Below, piece after piece: positions 15,170-22,850 of a stretch of 25,210 nt of DNA. The DNA comes from CAZOIA01 sp964579675 (GTDB taxonomy: Bacteria; Planctomycetota; Phycisphaerae; UBA1845; PWPN01): NCBI GenBank assembly GCA_964579675.1, contig CAZOIA010000072.1:1-25210 (forward strand), written 5' to 3'. The position numbers and the translations under genes are program-made. The notes below the pieces were generated by a model that was given only the letters and a program-made list of their open reading frames with translations, made no database searches and was not told where the DNA came from. Position 1 is the first letter of the stretch. Every line of letters begins with the position of its first letter.

Positions 15170-16300
15170 TCAATCTCCTTGGCCCAGTAATTCCTTCATG
15201 GTTGCCAGGCGGCCCTCGTAGATGGCCTTTCGGCCCAGCAGGGCGACGAGGGCGGCGTTTCGGCCCGCTTCCGTGTCGGCGATGGGTTTGTCCCGCTCGC
15301 GAATGCAGCGGAAGAAATCGTCAACCGCCAATTGGGTCGAGTCGCCCTTGGGCTCCGGATCGACCTTCTGTACCTTGTCACTGTCCTTCAGGAAGATCGA
15401 GCCGTTCTGAAGCTCGATGGCCCCCTTCTCGCCGTAGACCACGAACCGCCAGCCGTCCGCTCCTTTGGGGGCGATCCAGGAGTGGTTATAGCCGGCCTCC
15501 TTGTTCGGGCCGTAGTCCAGCGTCAGCGAGAAGTGGTCCATGATATTGCGGCCCTTGGGCTCAAACCTGACCGCCTGCCCGCCGAAGCCCGCCGCCCGCT
15601 TGGGAATGCCCCCGAAAGCCGCGTTGAACAGGTCGAACTCGTGGACGGCCTGCTCCATGATGACGTCCCCGGACAGCTTGCGGTCGAAGAACCACGGGCG
15701 GCCGTGGGGCATGTCACCGGCGTTGAGACGCCGCCCGTGAATCTGAATCGGCTTGCCGATCAGTCCCTCTCGGATGGCTTCGAGGGCCGGTTTCCAGGGG
15801 CTGGCGTAGCGAAGCTGGGTGCCGACCTGATGGATGCCTTTGCTGGCTTTGGCAACGCGGGCGATCTCGTTGAGGTCCGGGACGGTCAGGGCCATCGGCT
15901 TTTCGCCGTAACAGTGCCGGCCGGAGGCGAGAACCGCGATCACCATTTCCGCGTGGAGGTAACAGGGAGTCTCCACGAAGATGGCATCCAGTTCCTTATA
16001 GTCGATCAGCTTGCGGTAATCCTCGAACAGCTTGGGCTTGTCCTCCTCAACCCGGGCCGCCGCCTCGTTGAGTCGCCCGGCGTGGATGTCGCACAGGGCG
16101 GTGACCCGAACGCCGGGAGACTTGTGGATGGCCTTGAGCACGCCCTGGCCCCGGCCGCCGGTTCCGATCATCCCGCAACGGATATCGTCTCTGATGCTCT
16201 CCTCGTCCGCCAGAACTGCCGGACCCGCCAGAACCGAGGCCGCCACCCCAACCCCCGCGCCCAACACCTGCCGTCGCGACAAATCGCCTGGTTTCGCCAT
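15170..16300 (-). CDS. Tat-exported Gfo/Idh/MocA family oxidoreductase
   Basis: This encodes 376 aa. The frame is open further upstream, but the ATG at 16300 has AAAGGAC before it and opens directly into a twin-arginine signal ('LSRRQVLGAGVGVAASVLAG', cleavage near VLA). The Rossmann domain follows with 'MIGTGGRGQG' (about 44-53), then 'YGEKPMALT' with the conserved Glu133-Lys134-Pro135. The C-terminal substrate domain includes 'MEQAVHEFDLFNAAFG'. Family members oxidise or reduce sugars and inositols with NAD(P); the substrate is unknown. Export of a cofactor-loaded enzyme by Tat is common in Planctomycetota. The gene lies between the sulfatase and chorismate synthase genes in one leftward cluster. 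Confidence 0.92.
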   Translation of the reverse strand: MAKPGDLSRRQVLGAGVGVAASVLAGPAVLADEESIRDDIRCGMIGTGGRGQGVLKAIHKSPGVRVTALCDIHAGRLNEAAARVEEDKPKLFEDYRKLIDYKELDAIFVETPCYLHAEMVIAVLASGRHCYGEKPMALTVPDLNEIARVAKASKGIHQVGTQLRYASPWKPALEAIREGLIGKPIQIHGRRLNAGDMPHGRPWFFDRKLSGDVIMEQAVHEFDLFNAAFGGIPKRAAGFGGQAVRFEPKGRNIMDHFSLTLDYGPNKEAGYNHSWIAPKGADGWRFVVYGEKGAIELQNGSIFLKDSDKVQKVDPEPKGDSTQLAVDDFFRCIRERDKPIADTEAGRNAALVALLGRKAIYEGRLATMKELLGQGD

Positions 16301-16402
16301 GGTTTGTCCTTTCGCTGAATAGCCTGAACGTCTCGGGTTCGCAATTGTACTCAAACTCGCCGGTTTTCGTATTCTTGGCAACAGTGAACAGAGTGCCGCA
16401 GT

Positions 16403-17815
16403 TCAGGAGCGGAACCGGTCCGCGAATCCCTTGAGCCGCTCGACCACCTCGGGGTGCTGGTCGGCTACGTTGTGCTGCTCGGCGGGATCGTTCTCGAGGT
16501 CGAACAGTGCCGGCTCCTTTCCCGTTACCATGTCGCCGCTCATGACGCCCGGGTACTGGCTGGGATGGGCCTGCTCGTAGGGGGCGATGATGCGGACGCC
16601 GTCGGGGCGGCGGGGATCGATCCATTTCTCGTCCGGCTTCCAGACCTTCTCCTTCGGGGGCCCGGGCCGCGCGACGTGCAGCTTCCATTTGCCGCTGCGG
16701 ACGCTCTTGAGGGTCTCTCCCGCGAAGCTGAAGAGCACTTTATGCGGACTCGGGGCGTCCGAGATAAGGAGCGGCATGATGTCCTTGCCGTCGATGACGC
16801 GATCGGCTGGCGGAGCAATGCCGGCGGCCTTCAAGGAGGTGGTGAAGAGATCCATGATGATCGCCGGGGCATCACTTTTGTGACCGGCGGGGATTTTACC
16901 CGGCCACCAGGCGAGCAGGGGTACCCGGATACCGCCCTCCCAGGTTCGCCCCTTCATGCCCCGTAGGCCGCCCGTGCTCCCGCCGTACCAGGGCCCGTTG
17001 TCGCTGGTGAAGAATACGAGCGTGTTTCGATCCAGCTTCAGCTCCTTGAGCTTGCCGATGATCTGCCCGACGCCCCAATCCAACTCCGAGACGACGTCGC
17101 CATAGAGACCGGCCCCGCTCTTCTGGTAATACTCCTCCGAGGCGGCGAGCGGCTTGTGCGGCATCGCGTGGGGCAGGTAGAGCAAGAACGGCTTGTCTTT
17201 GTTACGCTCGATAAAGGACAGCGCGCGTCCGGTATACCGCTTGGTGAGCGTAGCCTGAATCACGGGGTACTCGACCACTTTGTTCCCGTCCCACAACTCG
17301 ACCGGATGCATGTCGTTGCTGTAAAGGATGCCCAAGTACTCATCGTAGCCGTTGCGCAGCGGGTGGAACTCCGGCTTGTGCCCGAGGTGCCATTTGCCGA
17401 TGCAGATGGTCCGGTAGCCGGCGGCCTTGAACGCCTCGCCGAGCGTCATCTCGGAGGCGGGAACCCCGATGTCGTTGATTCCCCGGTCCGGACACGGGTT
17501 CCTGGTCACGCCGCTGCGAACCTGGTAGCGCCCGGTCTGCAGGCCGGCCCGCGACGGGGCGCAATAGGGACAACAACTGTAGAAGTTCGTCAGGCGGGCA
17601 CCCTCAGCCGCCAGGCGATCGAGGTTGGGCGTCTTGAACTTAGGATGCCCGTAACAACCCAGGTCGCCCCAGCCCAGGTCGTCGGCGTAGATGATGATCA
17701 CGTTCGTGTGGCCGGCGCCGAAGAGCGGCCCGGCCAGGACGAAGACCAGCAGGGCCGCCACCAGCGGGCAGATCCCCTGTCGCCCTGCAAATGCGGAGTC
17801 AGTCTCGTGCATCAT
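16403..17815 (-). CDS. Secreted type I sulfatase
   Basis: This encodes 470 aa. The N-terminus has a signal peptide (core 'PLVAALLVFVLAGPLFGAG'). Metal ligands 'YADDLGWGDLGCYG' lie at about 43-56. The sulfatase signature is Cys85-Ala-Pro-Ser-Arg followed by 'AGLQTGRY'; Cys85 would be converted to formylglycine. Other family landmarks are 'GKWHLG', 'FFTSDNGPW' and 'KGRTWEGGIRVPLLAWWPG'. The enzyme hydrolyses sulfate esters, probably on algal or animal polysaccharides, outside the cytoplasm. A maturase with a competent formylglycine site is not seen in this window. The ATG at 17815 has AGGAA upstream; a second ATG follows at once. The Gfo/Idh/MocA gene begins 102 bp downstream on the same strand. 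Confidence 0.95.
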   Translation of the reverse strand: MMHETDSAFAGRQGICPLVAALLVFVLAGPLFGAGHTNVIIIYADDLGWGDLGCYGHPKFKTPNLDRLAAEGARLTNFYSCCPYCAPSRAGLQTGRYQVRSGVTRNPCPDRGINDIGVPASEMTLGEAFKAAGYRTICIGKWHLGHKPEFHPLRNGYDEYLGILYSNDMHPVELWDGNKVVEYPVIQATLTKRYTGRALSFIERNKDKPFLLYLPHAMPHKPLAASEEYYQKSGAGLYGDVVSELDWGVGQIIGKLKELKLDRNTLVFFTSDNGPWYGGSTGGLRGMKGRTWEGGIRVPLLAWWPGKIPAGHKSDAPAIIMDLFTTSLKAAGIAPPADRVIDGKDIMPLLISDAPSPHKVLFSFAGETLKSVRSGKWKLHVARPGPPKEKVWKPDEKWIDPRRPDGVRIIAPYEQAHPSQYPGVMSGDMVTGKEPALFDLENDPAEQHNVADQHPEVVERLKGFADRFRS

Positions 17816-17849
17816 CGCCTGTTCCTTCGTTCATTGTGGACGCCAGACG

Positions 17850-17956
17850 GCGTGCAAAAGTGCGAACGTGAGAAGGTGAGAAAGGACGACGGACCGGGCC
17901 AGGATTCCGGGCCCGGCGACGAGAAAGCGCGGAAGTGCGAAAGGACGAAGAACCGA
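17850..17956. repeat. 8-bp-period arrays upstream of the sulfatase
   Basis: Five units run from 17850 to 17889, including AAGTGCGA (17858), ACGTGAGA (17866), AGGTGAGA (17874) and AAGGACGA (17882). After a 27-bp GC-rich interruption another five run from 17917 to 17956, including AAGTGCGA (17933), AAGGACGA (17941) and AGAACCGA (17949). It is the same unit type as at 3169-3248. The gap 17816-18304 otherwise holds no recognisable gene. Confidence 0.7.
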
Positions 17957-18024
17957 GAAGGGATTCCCGGCCCAGCGGTCAGGGGGTCCAACGACGATGA
18001 GCAAGTGCCCACGGCCTGCACCCT

Positions 18025-18088
18025 TGTCACGTTCGCACTTTCCCACCTTCCCACTTTCTCACGTTCGCACATTGGTACCTTCGTACCT
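18025..18088. repeat. 8-bp-period array, inverted orientation, upstream of the S1 gene
   Basis: Eight uninterrupted 8-mers are seen. Read on the minus strand they include ATGTGCGA, ACGTGAGA, AAGTGGGA, AGGTGGGA, AAGTGCGA and ACGTGACA. With the arrays at 17850-17956 this forms a large inverted arrangement in the 489-bp gap between the divergent sulfatase and S1 genes. Confidence 0.75.
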
Positions 18089-18304
18089 GGCCAACGACGG
18101 CCGACTCGGAGGCCGGCCGCTACGAGCAGTCTCCTCCTCACCCTTCTCCCTCGTCTCCGCCGGTCTTCCTCTCCGTCCCTTTCCGGGGGCATTGGCATCA
18201 CCGCCTGCTCCCCGCTATCCTAGTCGGCTTGACAGGCCCCACCCTCGGGCTGGGAAGCTCACTCCCGGGGCCGACCGGACGATACCGTACCACAAGGATT
18301 CGTC

Positions 18305-19792
18305 ATGGCAAGCGGACAAGAAGACGGGATGGACACGGACGCTGATAAGCTGGGTGACAACCTCGACGACGCCATCGAGCGAGAACTGGATGAGGCCCTG
18401 GGCGGCATGAACCTGGACAGCCTCGTCGATGTCGATCTGCCGCAGAGCGAGCCGGCCGCCGAGGGCGTGCGCCGGGGAACCGTGATTGCCGTCCAGGGCG
18501 ACGACATCTTCGTGGACATGGGCGGCAAGAGCCAGGGCGTCCTGCCCGCCGACCAGTTCGAGGACCAGCCGCTGCCCGAGGTAGGTGACCTGCTCGAGCT
18601 CACCATCGAGGGCTACGACAGGGCCGAGGGCTTGCTGTTGCTCTCCCGGAAGGGGGCGGTGACGGCCACCACCTGGGAGAAACTCGAGGAAGGCCAGATC
18701 GTCGAGGGTCGGGTGACCGGCCACAACAAGGGCGGCCTGGAACTCGACATCAACGGCATCAAGGCATTCATGCCGATCAGCCAGATCGACCTGGTCCGCA
18801 TCGAGGCCGACGAACTCGACGCTCAGGTCAACAAGCGCCTCAAGTGCGAGGTCGTCGAGGTCCGGCGTGATGAGCGGAGCGTCGTGGTCTCCCGGCGTAA
18901 CGTCCTGCGGCGGGAGGAGGAAGAGGCCCGACAGAGGGCCTTCGAGTCGCTCGCCGAGGGGCAGACCGTTTCGGGCGTTGTGAAGACGATCATGCCCTAC
19001 GGCGCGTTCGTGGACATCGGGGGGACCGACGGACTGCTGCACATCGGCGACATGAGCCACGCCCGGATCAAAGACCCCAAGGAGGTCGTCCAGGAGGGCC
19101 AGCAGCTCGAAGTGATGGTGCTGAGGGTCGATCGCGAGACTCGCAGGATCGGCCTGGGGCTCAAGCAGGTCAAGCCTGACCCGTGGGCGGATGCCGAGAC
19201 CAAGTGGCCGGCGGAGACCATCGTGACCGGCCGGGTGACCCGCCTAATGGACTTCGGGGCGTTCGTGGAACTGGAGCCGGGTGTTGAAGGACTCATTCCC
19301 ATCAGCGAGATGAGTTACGAGCGGCGGATCAGCCACCCGCGCGAGATCATCAATGAAGGCGACGTGGTGAAGATCCACGTCCTGAAGGTGGACACCGAGG
19401 CCAGGCGGATCGGCCTGTCGCTCAAGCGGGTCAGGGACGACCCGTGGACCGGGGCGTCGGTCCGTTGGCCGGTTGACAGCGTGGCCGAGGGCGTCGTCAA
19501 GCGGACCACGGAGTTCGGAGCATTTGTCGAATTGACGCCCGGCGTCGAGGGCCTGGTCCACATCAGCGAGCTGAGCGACAGCCGGGTGCGCGCGGTCAGC
19601 GACGTGGTCCGCGAGGGAGACACCGTACACGCCAAGGTCCTGAGTGTGGACGAGGACCAACGCCGCATCGCATTGTCCATCAAGCAGTGGGCCGCCATGC
19701 CGGATTACACCGGGCCCGCGGCCGGGGAGTCCGAGCCGCCGCGGCCAAAGAAGAAACGCAAAAAACCATTAAAAGGTGGGTTAGACTGGTAG
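18305..19792 (+). CDS. rpsA: S1 RNA-binding protein, ribosomal protein S1-like
   Basis: This encodes 495 aa. After an acidic N-terminus (about 1-50) there are five S1 OB-fold repeats, at roughly 55-115, 130-197, 218-288, 305-375 and 392-461. Repeats three to five show the classic 'YGAFVDIGG...GLLHIGDMS', 'FGAFVELEPGVEGLIPISEMS' and 'FGAFVELTPGVEGLVHISELS' pattern with 'RRIGLSLK' endings. The tail is basic (PKKKRKK) and ends GGLDW. S1 proteins bind mRNA and help 30S subunits start translation; the five-domain count (six in E. coli) fits S1 homologues outside the Proteobacteria. AAGGA lies 7 bases before the ATG. An 8-bp-period array lies 216 bp upstream and a long hairpin follows the stop codon. 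Confidence 0.92.
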   Translation: MASGQEDGMDTDADKLGDNLDDAIERELDEALGGMNLDSLVDVDLPQSEPAAEGVRRGTVIAVQGDDIFVDMGGKSQGVLPADQFEDQPLPEVGDLLELTIEGYDRAEGLLLLSRKGAVTATTWEKLEEGQIVEGRVTGHNKGGLELDINGIKAFMPISQIDLVRIEADELDAQVNKRLKCEVVEVRRDERSVVVSRRNVLRREEEEARQRAFESLAEGQTVSGVVKTIMPYGAFVDIGGTDGLLHIGDMSHARIKDPKEVVQEGQQLEVMVLRVDRETRRIGLGLKQVKPDPWADAETKWPAETIVTGRVTRLMDFGAFVELEPGVEGLIPISEMSYERRISHPREIINEGDVVKIHVLKVDTEARRIGLSLKRVRDDPWTGASVRWPVDSVAEGVVKRTTEFGAFVELTPGVEGLVHISELSDSRVRAVSDVVREGDTVHAKVLSVDEDQRRIALSIKQWAAMPDYTGPAAGESEPPRPKKKRKKPLKGGLDW

Positions 19793-19802
19793 AGACAGAA
19801 AA

Positions 19803-19839
19803 GGGGACATTCTACTTTTTTGAACAAGTAGAATATCCC
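19803..19839. repeat. Long imperfect hairpin after the S1 gene
   Basis: GGGACATTCTACTT (19804-19817) pairs with AAGTAGAATATCCC (19826-19839) at 13 of 14 positions around an 8-nt loop. It starts 11 bp after the S1 stop codon. On the plus strand no T-tract follows; on the minus strand TTTTCTGTC does. The AAAAGGGGACATTCTAC start resembles repeats often found near REP-associated (Y1) transposases, an inference from memory. Confidence 0.6.
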
Positions 19840-19874
19840 TCTGAATTCCGGCCAGAACCCGGAGGAGTAAGGCC

Positions 19875-21146
19875 ATGAATTCCATGTCGCGACGTATGTT
19901 CCTGAAAAGCTCGGCGGCCATGGCGGCGGTGTCGGCTGCGTCGAAGGTGCGGGCGGCCGGGTCAAACGACCGGATCGGGGCGGCGGTCATCGGTTGCCGG
20001 AACCGCGGCTGGCAGAACGCCCAGCAGTTCCAGCGCTCCGGCCGGTTCGACGTCTTGGCCCTCTGTGACTGCGACGACGCTATGATCGACGTCGCGATGG
20101 GCAAGCTCAAGAAGGACTTGCCGCGGAAACCCAAACGAGTCAAGGACTTTCGCCACGTGCTCGCGGACCGGGAAGTCGAGGCGGTTATCAACGCGACGCC
20201 CGACCACTGGCACGCCCTGATCACGGTACTGGCCCTGGAGGCGGGCAAGCACGTCTTCCTCGAGAAGCCCGCCTCGTACAACATCGACGACGGCAAGGCG
20301 ATGGTGGCGGCCCAGCAGCGCCACCCGAAACTCACCGTGGCCATGGGCACCCAGCAGCGGAGCGGACAACACTTCAAGGACGCCAAGGCGTTCATCGATT
20401 CGGGCGGACTGGGCAGGATCGCTTTTGCCCGGGCCTGGATGTCCGGCGGGCGTCATATCGTGAAATCCGTGCCTGACTCCGATCCACCCGCATCGCTGGA
20501 TTACGACATGTGGGTCGGTCCCGCTCGGTACCGCCCCTACAATGCAGAGAAGCTGCATTACAACTGGCACTTCATGAGGGACTACGGCACCAACGACGCG
20601 GGTAACTGGGGGGCGCACTATCTGGACATCGTGCGCTGGTACGCGGACCTCGGCCTGCCGCAGGCCGCATCCGGGTTCGGCGGCAAGTACATCGTGAAGG
20701 ACGCCAAGGAATGGTTCGACACGCAGACGGCCATGTTCCACTATCCCGAGTTGACCGTCGTCTGGGAGCTGCGGCACTGGACGGCGACGGGCGTGAATGA
20801 CCGGAATACGGGAGCGGAGCTTCGGGGAGACAAGGGCTCAATGGTGGTCGATCGGGCCGGCTGGGTGTTCTACCCGAAGCACGGCGAACCGGTGAAACAC
20901 GATTCCAGCGCGTTGGACGACCCGCACGTCAAGAACTTCGCCGACTGCATTGCCGGTTCCGCCCGGCCGGCGGCCAGTATTGTTGAGGGGCACAAGACGG
21001 CGGTCCTGTGTCACCTGGCGAACATTGCCACCCTGTTCAACCGCCAGATCGAGTTTGACCCGGCCACGGAGACAATTAAGAACGATCCGGAGGCCCGGGC
21101 CCTCGAGGGGCGGGAATACCGATCGCAGTGGAAGATGCCGACGTAG
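19875..21146 (+). CDS. Tat-exported Gfo/Idh/MocA family oxidoreductase
   Basis: This encodes 423 aa. GGAGGA lies 8 bases before the ATG, supporting the start. A twin-arginine signal ('SRRMFLKSSAAMAAVSA', cleavage near VRA) leads into the Rossmann domain with 'AAVIGCRNRGW' (37-46), 'NATPDHWHALITV' and 'FLEKPASYN' (Glu130-Lys131-Pro132). The C-terminal domain contains 'GTNDAGNWGAHYLDIVRWY', the region that supplies catalytic Asp and His in the family. It probably acts on a sugar or inositol with a bound nicotinamide cofactor outside the cytoplasmic membrane. It is followed after 76 bp by another family member in the same direction; the two differ clearly in sequence, so they are not a recent duplication. 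Confidence 0.93.
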   Translation: MNSMSRRMFLKSSAAMAAVSAASKVRAAGSNDRIGAAVIGCRNRGWQNAQQFQRSGRFDVLALCDCDDAMIDVAMGKLKKDLPRKPKRVKDFRHVLADREVEAVINATPDHWHALITVLALEAGKHVFLEKPASYNIDDGKAMVAAQQRHPKLTVAMGTQQRSGQHFKDAKAFIDSGGLGRIAFARAWMSGGRHIVKSVPDSDPPASLDYDMWVGPARYRPYNAEKLHYNWHFMRDYGTNDAGNWGAHYLDIVRWYADLGLPQAASGFGGKYIVKDAKEWFDTQTAMFHYPELTVVWELRHWTATGVNDRNTGAELRGDKGSMVVDRAGWVFYPKHGEPVKHDSSALDDPHVKNFADCIAGSARPAASIVEGHKTAVLCHLANIATLFNRQIEFDPATETIKNDPEARALEGREYRSQWKMPT

Positions 21147-21222
21147 CGCCCGGAGCCGGTGGGGTTTCCGGCGAGACAATAGTAGAATAGACTGCCGGAC
21201 ACATTTACTTTTGGGAGAAAGC

Positions 21223-22422
21223 ATGATGAACAGTGACCTGTCGCGTCGGGATTTCGTGAAGAAGACCGCATTTGGAGCGTCGGCGGCGGCGCTGGGGGCC
21301 CGGAGCGTGGCCCGCGGCTTCCCCGCCAATGAGAAGGTCCAACTCGGGTGGATCGGCATCGGGGGTCGGCAGAAAGGACTCATGAGCGACATGATCAAGC
21401 ACTGCTCGGCCGATGCGAGAACGGTGGCGGTGTGCGATCTGATCCCCGAGCGGGTCGAGGAGGGAAAGAAGCGGGCCGAACCCGACAAGCCCAAGGGCTA
21501 CACCAACATGCACAAGATGATGGATTCCGAGAAGCTCGACGGCATCCTCATCGTCACCCAGCCTTGCGCGCACGCAGAAGTGGTGGTGCCCGTGCTGGAG
21601 AGGGGCTTCCACTGTTTCGCCGAGAAGCCGATGGACACCACGGTCGAGAAGGTTGACGCCATCGTCAAGGCGGCCCGCAAGGCCAAGGGCGTCATTTACC
21701 AGATCGGCACCCAGCGGCGGTACAGCCCACCGCATATCAAGGCCCTGGAGATCATCAACAGCGGCAAGCTCGGCAAGGTCATGTTCATGCAGGGCGCCTG
21801 GCACTGGTCCTGGCGGCCCGGTGCCCGCAAGGTGGCCCGCGACGGCGGATTCATGGTCGAGCAGGCAAGCCACCACACGGACGTGATGGCCTGGGCCATG
21901 GGCGATACCCCGCCCGCGACTTGCGTCTCGAGCGCCCGCACCGAGGTTGACGCACCCGAAGGCCCGAACGTCATCAACGAGCAACAGTCCGCCACCGCCT
22001 GGACGTGGCCCGGAGGCGAAATCTTCTCCTACACCCACCTCTGCTACCTGGCCCGAAGGTTCCAGGACGAGAAGCTCTGGGTCCACTGCGAGAAGGCCGG
22101 AGTCGAGATCAGCCACGGCGTGCTCCACAAAGTCGATCTCGATTGGAGGAACCCGACCAAGCCGATCGAGGAGTTCGAGGAGCGATTCGCCGAGGACGTC
22201 AAGGGCGACTGGGGCAAGGGCACCAAGCAGGAGTTGCAGGAGTTCGTCCGGAACCTCAAGAGCGGCGCTAAGCTGCCGGTCAACGCCAACGTCGAAACGG
22301 GCCGCGTCTCCACCCTCATGTGCATCATGGGCCGGATGGCCATGGTCAACGAGGCCAGGAACGCCTTCGAGCCCCGGGTCGTCAGATGGAAGGACATCGG
22401 CTCGACCACTGACCCGGTCTGA
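21223..22422 (+). CDS. Tat-exported Gfo/Idh/MocA family oxidoreductase
   Basis: This encodes 399 aa. The open frame extends back to 20950, but that part overlaps the previous gene in another frame. The ATG pair at 21223/21226 follows GGGAGA and opens into a twin-arginine signal ('LSRRDFVKKTAFGASAAALG'). The nucleotide-binding loop is 'GWIGIGGRQKG' (42-52), the conserved 'FAEKPMDTT' holds Glu134-Lys135-Pro136, and 'MVEQASHHTDVMAWAMG' provides the C-terminal catalytic His region. The substrate is unknown. It is probably co-transcribed with the gene ending at 21146. The repeat-rich gap 22423-22850 follows. Confidence 0.93.
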   Translation: MMNSDLSRRDFVKKTAFGASAAALGARSVARGFPANEKVQLGWIGIGGRQKGLMSDMIKHCSADARTVAVCDLIPERVEEGKKRAEPDKPKGYTNMHKMMDSEKLDGILIVTQPCAHAEVVVPVLERGFHCFAEKPMDTTVEKVDAIVKAARKAKGVIYQIGTQRRYSPPHIKALEIINSGKLGKVMFMQGAWHWSWRPGARKVARDGGFMVEQASHHTDVMAWAMGDTPPATCVSSARTEVDAPEGPNVINEQQSATAWTWPGGEIFSYTHLCYLARRFQDEKLWVHCEKAGVEISHGVLHKVDLDWRNPTKPIEEFEERFAEDVKGDWGKGTKQELQEFVRNLKSGAKLPVNANVETGRVSTLMCIMGRMAMVNEARNAFEPRVVRWKDIGSTTDPV

Positions 22423-22462
22423 GCCGATCCTCTATCCCGAAGACCCAAACGTGTTTATCTCG

Positions 22463-22491
22463 AAGAGCCCCGGGCTTGGAGCCCGCGCGGC
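22463..22491. repeat. Copy of the palindrome found in ileS
   Basis: It reads AAGAGCC, then a CGGGCTT core and AGCCCGCGCGGC, matching 5091-5118 apart from three changes at the loop and the first stem base. It lies 40 bp after the third Gfo/Idh/MocA gene in a 428-bp gap without coding signal. Confidence 0.65.
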
Positions 22492-22530
22492 CATTCAGAA
22501 GGGTAAGGTGGTGGTATCCGCAGCCGTTCA

Positions 22531-22612
22531 GCCGCGAAGCGGCGGCAGTCAATAGCCCAGGGCGTCAGCCCTGGGAACATGGCAGCGCCGATCAGCCGAG
22601 CCCTGAAAGGGC
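22531..22612. repeat. Cluster of three short perfect hairpins
   Basis: The hairpins are GCCGC-GAA-GCGGC (22531-22543), CCCAGGGC-GTCA-GCCCTGGG (22556-22575) and GCCCT-GAA-AGGGC (22600-22612). They follow one another within 82 bp. The pattern is that of REP-type intergenic palindromes; no T-tracts are present. Confidence 0.6.
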
Positions 22613-22771
22613 GACGGATCAGGCCCAAGCCCTCGCCATTCTACCGCCCGCTTGGGGCTGCGAACACCGCCGTACACGTAGCCCCACCGCTCACGTTTGT
22701 GCGTGTTCAGCATCCCGATTGACCCCACTCGCCTGCGCCCGGGGCGCTGAATCGCCATCGCGCTCGTCCTG

Positions 22772-22800
22772 ATCAGAGCCCGGAGCGCCAGCGACGGGTC
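22772..22800. repeat. 29-nt exact inverted copy of 13652-13680
   Basis: All 29 bases match the reverse complement of 13652-13680. The sequence before it (CTCGTCC...TGATC) also resembles 13569-13584. It is part of the same dispersed intergenic repeat family. Confidence 0.75.
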
Positions 22801-22850
22801 ACGCTTGTGTCTGTGGTTACGCCGGCGATTCCTGACCTCGGCTTGACGGC

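Noticed and set aside
18230..18260. TTGACA upstream of the S1 gene as a promoter
   Set aside because: No acceptable -10 element at 16-18 bp; the downstream sequence is GC-rich.
20950..21222. Extension of the third Gfo/Idh/MocA gene upstream of 21223
   Set aside because: It overlaps the preceding gene in another frame, encodes Arg/Pro-rich sequence typical of a wrong frame, and would bury the Tat signal and ribosome-binding site.
11159..22422. Classical polysaccharide utilisation locus
   Set aside because: No SusC/SusD, TonB receptor or dedicated regulator is present, and the carbohydrate genes are on both strands and interrupted by housekeeping genes.
22476..22772. 98-codon open frame in the palindrome-rich gap
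   Set aside because: It consists of translated hairpin repeats, and frames on both strands are similarly open; no ribosome-binding site or family similarity was seen.
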